From NCBI GenBank assembly GCA_024742395.1, contig JANSYO010000042.1:1-40150 (forward strand): a DNA stretch of 40,150 nucleotides. The letters are read 5' to 3'. The translations under genes and the position numbers were made by a program. The stretch comes from Cytophagales bacterium (lineage in GTDB: Bacteria > Bacteroidota > Bacteroidia > Cytophagales > Spirosomataceae). The notes under the pieces were generated by a model, which searched no databases, was not told the origin of the DNA, and saw only the letters and a program-made list of their open reading frames with translations. Shown in pieces: positions 8,039 to 14,937 of the stretch. The first letter of the stretch is position 1. The number at the start of each line of letters is the position of its first letter.

Positions 8039-8910
8039 ATTCTTACACTTAAGGCTCTTTCTAATATATCTATTTTTAAATCATTAGTCTCTAATTGTAC
8101 GGGCTCACCGTCTATATGAATTAAAGCTTTGTCTTTAGTTTTTACTTCAAATGACGATTCCCTAAAACATTCTGTGTATCTAGAATGTTGTAAACTTTTA
8201 GTAAACATCTGTCTGGTAATCCCTAAGGCCCTTATTTTGGGATGAGGATTGACGAGGCAGCAGTCTATCAAACCATCATCTATTACGGCTTCAGGAGTTA
8301 TAAAAGCATTATTCCCAAATTGCGAGGCATTTCCAAAAGTAAGGCTGAAAACGATTCTTTCTTTCCCGCAAAAAGAAAGCTCTAATCCTTTATATGATCT
8401 ATAAGCTTTTAAACCTTCTTTAATGTAGTTTCTCAGGCCTCTACCCGAGGCTTCATTGAAAAGTTTGGCGATATATGCGTCAAAACCTACACCAGCGGTG
8501 CAAAGAAAAGGAAGCTTATTAATTACGCCAACATCAATTCTTTTGAGTTTACCCGTACTTATTTTTTTGAGGCAATATTCATCTGTTCCAAAGACCCCAA
8601 GATGACGTGCTAGGCCATTACCGGACCCTTTTGAGACTAAACTTAAATTGGCATCCTGGTGTACGAGCTCTATTGCTACTTCATTGATAGTTCCGTCACC
8701 GCCTACTGCCACAAACTCCTTAACTCCATCAGTAAGATAACTTTTTACTAACTCAGATGCATGACCTTTTCTTTGAGTAAACTCCAGAATAGGATCAAAC
8801 TTCTCTGAATGAAAGAATTTTTTGAGAGAATTCTCAAAAGTGTTTCCTGTATTCGAGGTGCCTGCCTTGGGATTAATAACAAAAAGTATAGGTTGTTTAG
8901 ACAAGGGCAA
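8035..8910 (-). CDS. Diacylglycerol kinase-like lipid kinase (YegS/BmrU family)
   Basis: About 291 aa. The DAGK catalytic domain is clear: INPKAGTSNTGN near the N-terminus, the nucleotide-binding VAVGGDGTINEVA with GGDGT at residues ~70-74, SKGSGNGLARHLGV, and the C-terminal DGLIDCCLVNP and IHIDGEPVQLE motifs. The family phosphorylates diacylglycerol or related lipids, and in a sphingolipid maker could act on a ceramide-like lipid (inference). No ATG is available: an in-frame stop lies shortly upstream, and the only starts before INPKAG are TTG at 8910 or TTG at 8904. It is divergent from the MaoC gene with a 42-bp gap. Confidence 0.92.
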   Translation of the reverse strand: MPLSKQPILFVINPKAGTSNTGNTFENSLKKFFHSEKFDPILEFTQRKGHASELVKSYLTDGVKEFVAVGGDGTINEVAIELVHQDANLSLVSKGSGNGLARHLGVFGTDEYCLKKISTGKLKRIDVGVINKLPFLCTAGVGFDAYIAKLFNEASGRGLRNYIKEGLKAYRSYKGLELSFCGKERIVFSLTFGNASQFGNNAFITPEAVIDDGLIDCCLVNPHPKIRALGITRQMFTKSLQHSRYTECFRESSFEVKTKDKALIHIDGEPVQLETNDLKIDILERALSVRI

Positions 8911-8952
8911 AGGGTTAATTTTGTTCTAAATAAATGTAAACCACTTGAGAAT

Positions 8953-9372
8953 ATGGAGTCAAAAAAAATACCAGTTGGATCAGAATACAAATTTACTTTT
9001 AGTTTTTCACAAGATCAGGTAAATGTCTTTGCAGATTTAACAGGGGATCACAACCCGATACACGTAGATCCGGAATATGCGGCAACAACCCGTTTTGGTA
9101 AGCCAATTATTCATGGACATTTAAGTAGTAGTGTATTTACCAAATTCTTAGGTATGAATGAGCCTGGAGGGCCAGGATCTATTTATTTGAAACAGGAAAC
9201 CGAGTATTTACGACCCATGTTTGTAGATAAAGAATATGAAGTGGTTTTCAGAGTTATGAATATTAAGGAGGGCAAGCACATAGCTGAAATTGCTACCGAG
9301 GTTTATGATCCTGAGACGACCAAAATACACATTCGAGGCACCGGTACTTTGAAAAATACAGAATTGTACTAA
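8953..9372 (+). CDS. MaoC-like (R)-specific enoyl-CoA hydratase
   Basis: The ATG at 8953 gives a 139-aa protein of normal family length; the frame is open further upstream to 8809, but that part would lie inside the divergent kinase gene. The hydratase-2 signature is visible: FADLTGDHNPIHVDPEYA with catalytic Asp32 and His37, followed by FGKPIIHGHL. The family hydrates trans-2-enoyl-CoA or enoyl-ACP to the (R)-3-hydroxyacyl form, often linking beta-oxidation to polyhydroxyalkanoate or lipid synthesis. No polyhydroxyalkanoate gene is nearby. It is closed by a hairpin at 9380-9403. Confidence 0.93.
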   Translation: MESKKIPVGSEYKFTFSFSQDQVNVFADLTGDHNPIHVDPEYAATTRFGKPIIHGHLSSSVFTKFLGMNEPGGPGSIYLKQETEYLRPMFVDKEYEVVFRVMNIKEGKHIAEIATEVYDPETTKIHIRGTGTLKNTELY

Positions 9373-9379
9373 AACAAGA

Positions 9380-9403
9380 AAGGCTCTGAAAATTCAGAGC
9401 CTT
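9380..9403. terminator. Bidirectional hairpin terminator between MaoC and histone-like genes
   Basis: A perfect 11-bp stem, AAGGCTCTGAA / TTCAGAGCCTT, with a 2-nt nominal loop. Broken T-runs flank it on both strands (TTTAATTTCTTT on plus, TTTCTTGTTTT on minus), so it can serve both convergent genes. Confidence 0.8.
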
Positions 9404-9433
9404 TAATTTCTTTAGTCTAGATTCGCGGAGGAA

Positions 9434-9613
9434 TTACATCCCTTCGTTTTTCATATCTTGAACTTCTTTTCTGGTGTCTTTAGCAAATACAGCCAAATCC
9501 TGCATTCCCTTTCTTACTCTGGTGCCTGCAGCTTTGTTTTTTTTGTCATAGAATTTTTCGAAGTCATCTTTTAGACCTTCAACTAGGTCTGCTAGGGCTT
9601 GATACTTGTTCAT
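9434..9613 (-). CDS. Histone H1-like Hc1 family DNA-binding protein (59 aa)
   Basis: A short gene easily missed by length cut-offs. The frame from the ATG at 9613 to the TAA at 9434 encodes 59 aa. It begins MNKYQALADLVEGLKDDFEK, contains FYDKKNKAAGTRVRKGMQDL and ends with VQDMKNEGM. The FYDKxNKAAGTRVRKGMQDL core is characteristic of the Bacteroidota Hc1-type histone H1-like proteins, which are small and lysine-rich and thought to coat or organise the nucleoid. It is single, with hairpins on both sides (9380-9403 and 9696-9742), suggesting its own transcript. Identification is from pattern recognition of the core motif. Confidence 0.88.
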   Translation of the reverse strand: MNKYQALADLVEGLKDDFEKFYDKKNKAAGTRVRKGMQDLAVFAKDTRKEVQDMKNEGM

Positions 9614-9695
9614 AGTGTACCTGGGTTTTATAGTTTAAAATCAATTATCAAATGCAAGTTAGATCAATTATTGAATAATTCTACAAAATAGTATG

Positions 9696-9742
9696 AAAAA
9701 AAGCATAAAAAATGCCCTTTCAGAGCTTCTGACGGGCATTTT
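9696..9742 (-). terminator. Rho-independent terminator after serine-palmitoyltransferase-like gene
   Basis: On the minus strand the arms AAAATGCCC / GGGCATTTT enclose an inner TCAGA-AGC-TCTGA hairpin and are followed by TTATGCTTTTTTT. It lies 24 bp after the stop of the upstream minus-strand gene. Confidence 0.88.
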
Positions 9743-9765
9743 CTATTTTTGCTATTTCTAACTTT

Positions 9766-11028
9766 TTAAACTTCTACACTGGCTTTTGGGGCGTATTCGC
9801 CTGCCTGAAGCTTGCTTTGAACCTTCTCAAAACAGTCCATTGTGTAGTTTACATCTTCCAGTGTATGAGCGGCAGTTGGGATAATTCTTAAAAGTATAAC
9901 TCCCTTAGGTACAACCGGATATACAATAATAGAACAGAAAACATTCATGTTCTCCCTCATGTCTCTAATCAGGTTTGTAACTGTAGCCAGTTCGTATTCC
10001 CCATGTAAGAAAACAGGTGTTACGCAGCTTTGTGTTTGGCCTATATCAAAGCCTCTGGCCTTGAAACCGTTTTGTAGTGCGTCAACAATTTTCCAAAGAT
10101 TTTCTTTCAATTCTGGATGTTTCTTGATCAATTCTAATCTTTTCATTCCTCCAATGACGAAAGGCATTGGCAAAGCCTTGGCATAAGTTTGGGAACGCAT
10201 ATTGTACTTTAGGTACATGATGATTTCTTTCTTTGCAGCCACAAAGGCCCCGATCATCGCCATTGATTTAGCGAAGGTTGAAAAGTGTATATCTACTGCA
10301 TCCTGTACGCCAAAATGCTCAGGGACTCCAGAACCGGTAGCACCCATAGTACCAAAACCGTGAGCGTCGTCTACGAGCAGTCTGAAATTGTATTTTTTCT
10401 TTAATTCTGCTATTTTATCCAGAGAACCTACTGCCCCTGACATACCAAAAACACCTTCGGTTACAACCAGTATCCCTCCGTTTTGATCTTCAGCAATTTT
10501 AGTAGCTCTTTTGAGGTTCTTTTCAAGGCTATCCATATCGTTATGCTTGAAAGTATAAGTCTTTCCACCTTTTGCACGGTGTAATCTTACGCCATCAATA
10601 AGGCAGGCATGACTTTCGTCATCGTAAACAACCACATCTTTAAAGTCAACAAGAGCTTCAACAGCCGACATAACGCCTTGATATCCATAATTCAATAAGA
10701 AAGCGTCTTCTTTACCAACGAATTTTGCTAGCTGGCGTTCAAATTCTTCATGAAGATCAGTGTTACCTGTCATCATTCTGGCACCCATTGGGTAGGCCAG
10801 ACCATATTCCTGAGCAGCTTTAGCATCGGTTTCCAGAACTTCTGGATGAGTAGCAAGTCCTAAATAGTTATTTAAAGACCAGTTCAACATTCTTTTTCCA
10901 CCAAACTCCATGTAAGGTCCAAGAGGGCCTGTAAGTTTAGGAAATGAATAGTAGTGATGAGAATAATGAGCATGTGAGCCAATTGGCCCTAAGTTATTCG
11001 AAACTTTGTCAAAGATATCTTGTACCAT
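9766..11028 (-). CDS. spt: Alpha-oxoamine synthase family enzyme, probable serine palmitoyltransferase
   Basis: A 420-aa PLP enzyme of the alpha-oxoamine synthase family. The PLP-stacking His140 lies in DESHACLIDG, Asp220 and His223 in VDDAHGFG, and the Schiff-base Lys254 in STFAKSMA. GARMMTGNTDLHEEFE matches the substrate-binding region. The family joins an amino acid to an acyl thioester. In Bacteroidota the close homologues of this length make 3-ketosphinganine from serine and palmitoyl-CoA or acyl-ACP, the first step of sphingolipid synthesis. Related enzymes act on glycine (Kbl), alanine (BioF) or cysteate (capnine synthesis), which sequence reading alone cannot exclude. It is monocistronic, with a terminator after it and a long AT-rich leader before it. 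Confidence 0.85.
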   Translation of the reverse strand: MVQDIFDKVSNNLGPIGSHAHYSHHYYSFPKLTGPLGPYMEFGGKRMLNWSLNNYLGLATHPEVLETDAKAAQEYGLAYPMGARMMTGNTDLHEEFERQLAKFVGKEDAFLLNYGYQGVMSAVEALVDFKDVVVYDDESHACLIDGVRLHRAKGGKTYTFKHNDMDSLEKNLKRATKIAEDQNGGILVVTEGVFGMSGAVGSLDKIAELKKKYNFRLLVDDAHGFGTMGATGSGVPEHFGVQDAVDIHFSTFAKSMAMIGAFVAAKKEIIMYLKYNMRSQTYAKALPMPFVIGGMKRLELIKKHPELKENLWKIVDALQNGFKARGFDIGQTQSCVTPVFLHGEYELATVTNLIRDMRENMNVFCSIIVYPVVPKGVILLRIIPTAAHTLEDVNYTMDCFEKVQSKLQAGEYAPKASVEV

Positions 11029-11301
11029 TAACCTCTTGAGTTTTAGAGTTAATTAATTTATAGTCAAATCATCCTATAATTAAGGGTCTGCAAATTTACA
11101 TGATATTACCGGAATATTAAAATTATAATATTCTAAGATTTTATAAAGCTTATGTAAGGAATAATAGGACTTTACCTATATTTTGTAAGTTGAGTATCGG
11201 GCAGTGAGAAAAAGCAAAAAATATTTTAAGCCTTATTGCCTGATTTATAGGAGGATAAAAAAATGACGGAAGAAAAAACTAAAAAAAAGATGAATCAGCT
11301 A
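11029..11301. other. AT-rich intergenic region upstream of the tRNA genes
   Basis: This holds the presumed promoter of the minus-strand synthase gene; a TTTG followed 19 nt later by TGATTTG on the minus strand is a weak match. An 8-bp-arm dyad GAATATTA / TAATATTC lies at 11112-11133. A 16-codon frame with a strong Shine-Dalgarno sequence starts at 11263 and is listed separately. Nothing else is recognised. Confidence 0.45.
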
Positions 11302-11313
11302 TTGACATTTTAA
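11263..11313 (+). CDS. Possible 16-aa leader peptide upstream of tRNA-Ser
   Basis: The frame from the ATG at 11263 reads MTEEKTKKKMNQLLTF and stops at 11311-11313. It is preceded by TAGGAGGATAAAAAA, a near-perfect Shine-Dalgarno sequence at good spacing, which is unusual because Bacteroidota genes rarely use one. The frame ends inside the predicted tRNA promoter. It may be chance. Confidence 0.2.
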   Translation: MTEEKTKKKMNQLLTF

Positions 11314-11333
11314 AATCTAACAGTGTATATTTG
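11302..11333 (+). promoter_or_regulatory. Predicted Bacteroidota sigma-ABfr-type promoter of the tRNA-Ser/tRNA-Pro unit
   Basis: TTG (in TTGACA) at 11302-11304 is followed by a 21-bp spacer and TATATTTG at 11326-11333, an exact match to the Bacteroidota -7 box TAnnTTTG. Transcription would start near 11340, just before the mature tRNA-Ser at 11352. Confidence 0.65.
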
Positions 11334-11351
11334 CACTCCGTTTCCACGAAA

Positions 11352-11438
11352 GGAGGGATGGGTGAGTGGCTGAAACCACCAGTTTGCTAAACTGACGTAC
11401 TGGAAACGGTACCGCGGGTTCGAATCCCGCTCCCTCCG
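11352..11438 (+). tRNA. tRNA-Ser (anticodon GCU)
   Basis: An 87-nt class II tRNA. The acceptor stem GGAGGGA / TCCCTCC pairs perfectly, the anticodon loop TTGCTAA carries GCT, a long variable arm follows (around TACTGGAAACGGTACC), and the T arm is GCGGG-TTCGAAT-CCCGC. The outermost anticodon-stem pair looks like a C-A mismatch. CCA is not fully encoded (GCA follows). It reads AGC/AGU serine codons. Confidence 0.95.
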
Positions 11439-11491
11439 CAAGGAGTGTTTGGGAGACAGAAAAGCCACTCAGACACACATAAAACACCAAT

Positions 11492-11566
11492 CGGGGTGTA
11501 GCGTAGCCCGGTCATCGCGTCTGCTTTGGGAGCAGAAGGTCGCAAGTTCGAATCTTGCCACCCCGA
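11492..11566 (+). tRNA. tRNA-Pro (anticodon UGG)
   Basis: A 75-nt tRNA. The acceptor stem CGGGGTG / CACCCCG has discriminator A, the anticodon stem-loop TCTGC-TTTGGGA-GCAGA carries TGG, and the T arm is GCAAG-TTCGAAT-CTTGC. CCA is not encoded. It lies 53 bp after tRNA-Ser, probably in one transcript, and is followed at once by a terminator. Its 3' half is copied three more times downstream in degenerate form. Confidence 0.95.
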
Positions 11567-11570
11567 CAAA

Positions 11571-11597
11571 AGCCTGAGAGAAATCTCGGGCTTTTTT
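11571..11597 (+). terminator. Terminator of the tRNA-Ser/tRNA-Pro unit (array copy 1)
   Basis: Stem AGCCTGAGA / TCTCGGGCT (one G-T pair), GAAA tetraloop, then TTTTT. It lies 4 nt after the tRNA-Pro discriminator base. Confidence 0.92.
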
Positions 11598-11678
11598 GTT
11601 TTGCGGAAATTGAAAAAGTTTTGTGATCATCAATCGCAAGACTGGGCGTCCCCGTCCGAATCTTGCCACCCCGACAAA

Positions 11679-11705
11679 AGCCTGAGAGAAATCTCGGGCT
11701 TTTTT
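11679..11705 (+). terminator. Duplicate terminator (array copy 2)
   Basis: Same stem, loop and T-run as the copy at 11571-11597. Confidence 0.85.
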
Positions 11706-11787
11706 GTTTTGAGGAAATTGAAAAGCATTTTGTGATCATCAATCGCAAGACTGGGCGTCCCCGTCCGAATCTTGTCACCCCGACAAA

Positions 11788-11814
11788 AGCCTTAGAGAAA
11801 TCTCGGGCTTTTTT
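11788..11814 (+). terminator. Duplicate terminator, weakened (array copy 3)
   Basis: Same element, but the left arm is AGCCTTAGA. This adds a mismatch to the stem, so it is probably weaker. A fourth terminator would be expected in the trailing partial unit and is absent. Confidence 0.75.
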
Positions 11815-11931
11815 GTTTTGGAGAAATTGAAAAGCATTTTGTGATCATCAATCGCAAGACTGGGCGTTGCCGTCCGAATCTTGCTCTCCTCGACCTAAGG
11901 CAAATAGAAAAATAGTTTTCGACTTGATCCC

Positions 11932-13674
11932 TTAAAGTTTTATTAGCTTTTTTAATCTTGAGCCATCTTTACTAATTAACCTTAAAAGGTAAAATCCGGG
12001 ATCTAGTTTCTCAATATTGATTTTGTTTTGAGATATTGGTCCATGCATTAGATTTTGTCCTTTTGTATTGAAAACTGCAAATTCGTGATAGACGAATTCG
12101 GAATCGATTACTTGAATGTTACCATTCGTCGGATTAGGATAGATGGATAATTCGTTATGCTCTGTTAAAGATAAAACAGTTTCTTCCACAGAAGAATCTA
12201 TTATCTCCTCAACTTTAATATTGGTAAGCATTATTGTTGCCTTTGTATTTGCCATATCGAAGACCATTCTGGCCAACGGGTCGTCGGGTTTTGTCATGCT
12301 AAAAGTGAAAAAGAACTCACTTTCAAACTCTTCAATGGTAAAACCTTTATATCCTGAGTAACTATCCCAGGGAGTACTGGCTCTGCCCAAATAGGCCGTT
12401 ATACTACTGGTTTCAGAGGCCTTTCCAGTAAAAGAAACCAGATAACTTTTACCTTTTTGTATTTCATAATTATTTCTGACCAGCTGAATATGCCAACCTT
12501 CTGAAGAGGCTTTAGAAATGTCTACAGACAGACCATCTTTTGAATTGGAAAGGCTACCGCTGGCTGGGGAAGTGACGAATAGATTCCAGCCATCATTTGA
12601 GTTACTAAAATTGCTTTCGTAGAGTACTTTTGAACTTACAAGGGATGGTGCCGGAAATGGATCGGTTAATAAAGCATTAACCAATGGCTCTAACAGGGTA
12701 TTCGTCGCTGGGTTAAAAATACCAAAACCGGCACTCCATTCCCAGTAAGCCCAGCTAAAGCCCTGTTCTTCAAACCATCTGGCCAGGAAGTTGGTCCATA
12801 AAACTCTGCTTTCTAAATCAGCTTTTGAATAAGCACCAAATTCCCCCACATTTATTGGTACATTATTTTCCGCGGCGAAACTCTTAATAAAACCGAATTG
12901 ATTTTTTACCTCTTTTTGTTCCAATTCATTGTTAGTCCATTTAGTCCCCAGCCAGCTATCTGCATCGCCGCCTACCCATTCTGCTCCCTGATGAGTGAAG
13001 GTAAATGGCTCATAATAATGAACTGAAAGAATTATGTTCTTATCTTCTGGAAGTACAATTTTGGGTACAGCACTTAATCCACCAAATTCAGCAATTCCCA
13101 TCACAACGGGTCTGTCAGGGTTTTCCTTTCTGATTTCATTCAGGGCATCTTTAAAGAATACATTCCATTTTTCAGGGGTAAGATTAGCATGTGGTTCATT
13201 TAACACCTCAAATAAGAGTTTGTTATCATATGCTTTAAAAAAAGACCCTATTTGCTCCCATTGGCTTAAAAATCTAGGTTTGACTGCCTCCGGATTTTCA
13301 AAGATATCTTCATGATGATGCATATTGATTATGACCATCAGATTGGCAGCCAGAGCCTTGTCTACCACATATTTAATTCGTTGAAAAAACTCGGGTTTTA
13401 TATCATAGGGAGGATCTAAGTTTGTACGTTCTGTTACATCCCAACGTATAGGAATTCTTACATGATCAAAGCCTAGTTCTGATATTAACTCAAAGTAATC
13501 ATCCCTGAAATCATTTCCCCATTCACCTTCAGATGGAGCCTCAAACATGTTTCCCATATTAATGCCTCTTCCCAGTTTATTGTTTATCTCAAAGATACTT
13601 TCCTGTGCTATGTTAGAATGAGGTGAAATTAGGAAGACGGTTACTGTAAGTATTAAGTAGACTTTACTATTCAT
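11932..13674 (-). CDS. Secreted GH5 glycoside hydrolase (endoglucanase-like) with CBM and T9SS sorting domain
   Basis: The ATG at 13674 is chosen because it begins a clean signal peptide (MNSKVYLILTVTVFLISPHS, cut near NIAQ); the frame runs 15 codons further upstream without one. The protein is 580 aa. Residues ~30-340 form a GH5 (beta/alpha)8 barrel with HVRIPIRW at 71-78, INMHHHE at ~116-122, the acid/base Glu160 in LNEP and the nucleophile Glu278 in VGEFG. Residues ~348-490 look like a CBM4/9-type beta-sandwich. Residues ~505-580 form a T9SS type A sorting domain (LSIYPNPTNGNIQV, GFYLLRLISKDG, basic end). It should act on beta-glucan or beta-mannan outside the cell; the exact substrate is unknown. 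It stands alone, just downstream of the tRNA-Pro array. Confidence 0.93.
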   Translation of the reverse strand: MNSKVYLILTVTVFLISPHSNIAQESIFEINNKLGRGINMGNMFEAPSEGEWGNDFRDDYFELISELGFDHVRIPIRWDVTERTNLDPPYDIKPEFFQRIKYVVDKALAANLMVIINMHHHEDIFENPEAVKPRFLSQWEQIGSFFKAYDNKLLFEVLNEPHANLTPEKWNVFFKDALNEIRKENPDRPVVMGIAEFGGLSAVPKIVLPEDKNIILSVHYYEPFTFTHQGAEWVGGDADSWLGTKWTNNELEQKEVKNQFGFIKSFAAENNVPINVGEFGAYSKADLESRVLWTNFLARWFEEQGFSWAYWEWSAGFGIFNPATNTLLEPLVNALLTDPFPAPSLVSSKVLYESNFSNSNDGWNLFVTSPASGSLSNSKDGLSVDISKASSEGWHIQLVRNNYEIQKGKSYLVSFTGKASETSSITAYLGRASTPWDSYSGYKGFTIEEFESEFFFTFSMTKPDDPLARMVFDMANTKATIMLTNIKVEEIIDSSVEETVLSLTEHNELSIYPNPTNGNIQVIDSEFVYHEFAVFNTKGQNLMHGPISQNKINIEKLDPGFYLLRLISKDGSRLKKLIKL

Positions 13675-13798
13675 ATCTAAGGTTATGTTGTATCCAAAAA
13701 TACTTTTTTCACACCTCATTAAAAAGTTTCCTTTCCTCAGGAGTAAACTTTCAAGTGTATAGTTCTGTTTCTACCTTAGCAATAATTACAGAAACGAT

Positions 13799-14908
13799 AT
13801 GAAGGGTTTTAGGTTTACAGACTTTGTGCCTGATACGAAAGGTGGTGCTGATTTTGAAAAATTGTTGAATATCTTTCAACAGTTACTATTAATATTTGCT
13901 GGGGATGTGGCCCAGTCTTTAGATTATATGAATGAGCTAGACAGAAGGTATAATCTTACTTCTGATGCTTATGCAATGGCTGACTTTATTCAGGATTTAA
14001 AGGATAAGGGATTTATCAAAGAAGAAGAAAGAGAGGGGGAGGGTACTTTGCAAATGACTGCTAAGTCAGAGCAAAGTATAAGAAAACAGAGCCTGGACGA
14101 GATATTTGGTAAATTAAAAAGAAGCAAAGGAAGAGGTGATCATAAATCAAGATTCACCGGGCAGGGGGGTGAGAAAAGCTCTGACATTCGCTCCTTCCAA
14201 TTTGGGGATAGTCTGGAGCAGATTAGCATGACGGAGAGTTTGAAAAATGCTCAGGTTAATAGTGGTTTGGGAGATGATTTTAGGCTTACGGAGAAAGATT
14301 TAGAGGTCATTGAGACAGAAAACAAGCTACATACAGCTACAGTTTTAATGATTGATATCAGCCACTCAATGATTTTATATGGAGAAGATCGAATAACGCC
14401 AGCCAAGAAAGTAGCACTGGCTATGGCTGAATTGATAAAAACCAGATACCCAAAAGACACCCTTGACATTCTCGTTTTCGGAAATGATGCCTGGACCATC
14501 AAATTGAAAGACATTCCTTATCTGGAGGTAGGGCCTTACCATACCAATACTGTCGCCGGACTGGAACTGGCAATGGATCTTTTGAGAAGAAGAAAAACGA
14601 AAAACAAACAAATTTTCATGATAACAGATGGCAAGCCTACCTGTCTGAAAGAGGGAATTAATTATTATAAAAATGCTTTCGGTCTGGATAGGAAAATAGT
14701 GAATAAAACATTGACTATTGCGGCTCAGGCCAGAAGAATGAACATTCCTATAACCACCTTTATGATAGCGTCAGATCCGTATTTGAAACAATTTGTCCGT
14801 GATTTTACTGAGGTTAATAAAGGAAGAGCCTATTACTCTAACCTCGATGGTCTGGGTGGTTTTGTATTAGAAGATTTTGAAAGAAACAGACGTAAAAACG
14901 TAAGATAA
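13799..14908 (+). CDS. VWA-domain protein (CoxE/chelatase-associated type)
   Basis: A 369-aa cytoplasmic protein with no signal peptide. The N-terminal ~100 residues are helical and charged. A basic, glycine-rich linker follows (KRSKGRGDHKSRFTGQGG). The von Willebrand A domain runs from ~180 to ~350 with the metal-binding MIDAS motif DISHS (Asp186, Ser188, Ser190), a later Thr in the NTVAGL segment and MITDGKPT. In known systems such VWA proteins work with a MoxR- or magnesium-chelatase-like AAA+ ATPase to remodel or insert metal into a target. No such ATPase gene is visible in the window, so the partner must be elsewhere. It is followed by nth after 29 bp on the same strand. Confidence 0.85.
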   Translation: MKGFRFTDFVPDTKGGADFEKLLNIFQQLLLIFAGDVAQSLDYMNELDRRYNLTSDAYAMADFIQDLKDKGFIKEEEREGEGTLQMTAKSEQSIRKQSLDEIFGKLKRSKGRGDHKSRFTGQGGEKSSDIRSFQFGDSLEQISMTESLKNAQVNSGLGDDFRLTEKDLEVIETENKLHTATVLMIDISHSMILYGEDRITPAKKVALAMAELIKTRYPKDTLDILVFGNDAWTIKLKDIPYLEVGPYHTNTVAGLELAMDLLRRRKTKNKQIFMITDGKPTCLKEGINYYKNAFGLDRKIVNKTLTIAAQARRMNIPITTFMIASDPYLKQFVRDFTEVNKGRAYYSNLDGLGGFVLEDFERNRRKNVR

Positions 14909-14937
14909 AAGAGCCAGATGGCCGGGAGTTTTAACCT

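Larger units (their letters stand above)
11542..11895 (+). repeat. Tandem array of tRNA-Pro 3' end plus terminator (~109-bp period)
   Basis: The segment GAATCTTGCCACCCCGAC, which is the end of the tRNA-Pro T arm and acceptor strand, recurs at 11550, 11658, 11767 and (degraded) 11876, giving periods of 108, 109 and 109 bp. Each full unit then contains a terminator hairpin, a G-AAATTGAAAA spacer, GTGATCATCAATC, and a pseudo-T-arm in which GCAAG and CTTGC flank a ~21-nt loop instead of the normal 7-nt loop. The first copy belongs to the real tRNA. Copies two and three are nearly identical. Copy four keeps only ~20 bp and has lost its terminator. No integrase gene is nearby. Confidence 0.9.

Noticed and set aside
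7763-8087. Plus-strand frames of 63 and 103 aa over the SUI1 gene
   Set aside because: They are antisense shadows of a clear SUI1 domain.
8809-8952. 48-residue N-terminal extension of the MaoC protein
   Set aside because: It lies inside the divergent lipid kinase gene and has no similarity to the family; the ATG at 8953 gives the normal length.
11387-11778. Minus-strand frames across the tRNA genes and array (about 60-88 aa, with runs like GWQDSNLRPSAPKADAM)
   Set aside because: They are antisense readings of tRNA-Ser, tRNA-Pro and the repeat; such peptides are a well-known false annotation type.
11542-11895. CRISPR array
   Set aside because: The repeats are ~109 bp and contiguous with no unique spacers, and there are no cas genes.
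11492-11895. Integrated element with att sites at tRNA-Pro
   Set aside because: The repeated tRNA ends are only ~109 bp apart and no integrase or cargo lies between them; an old recombination scar remains possible.
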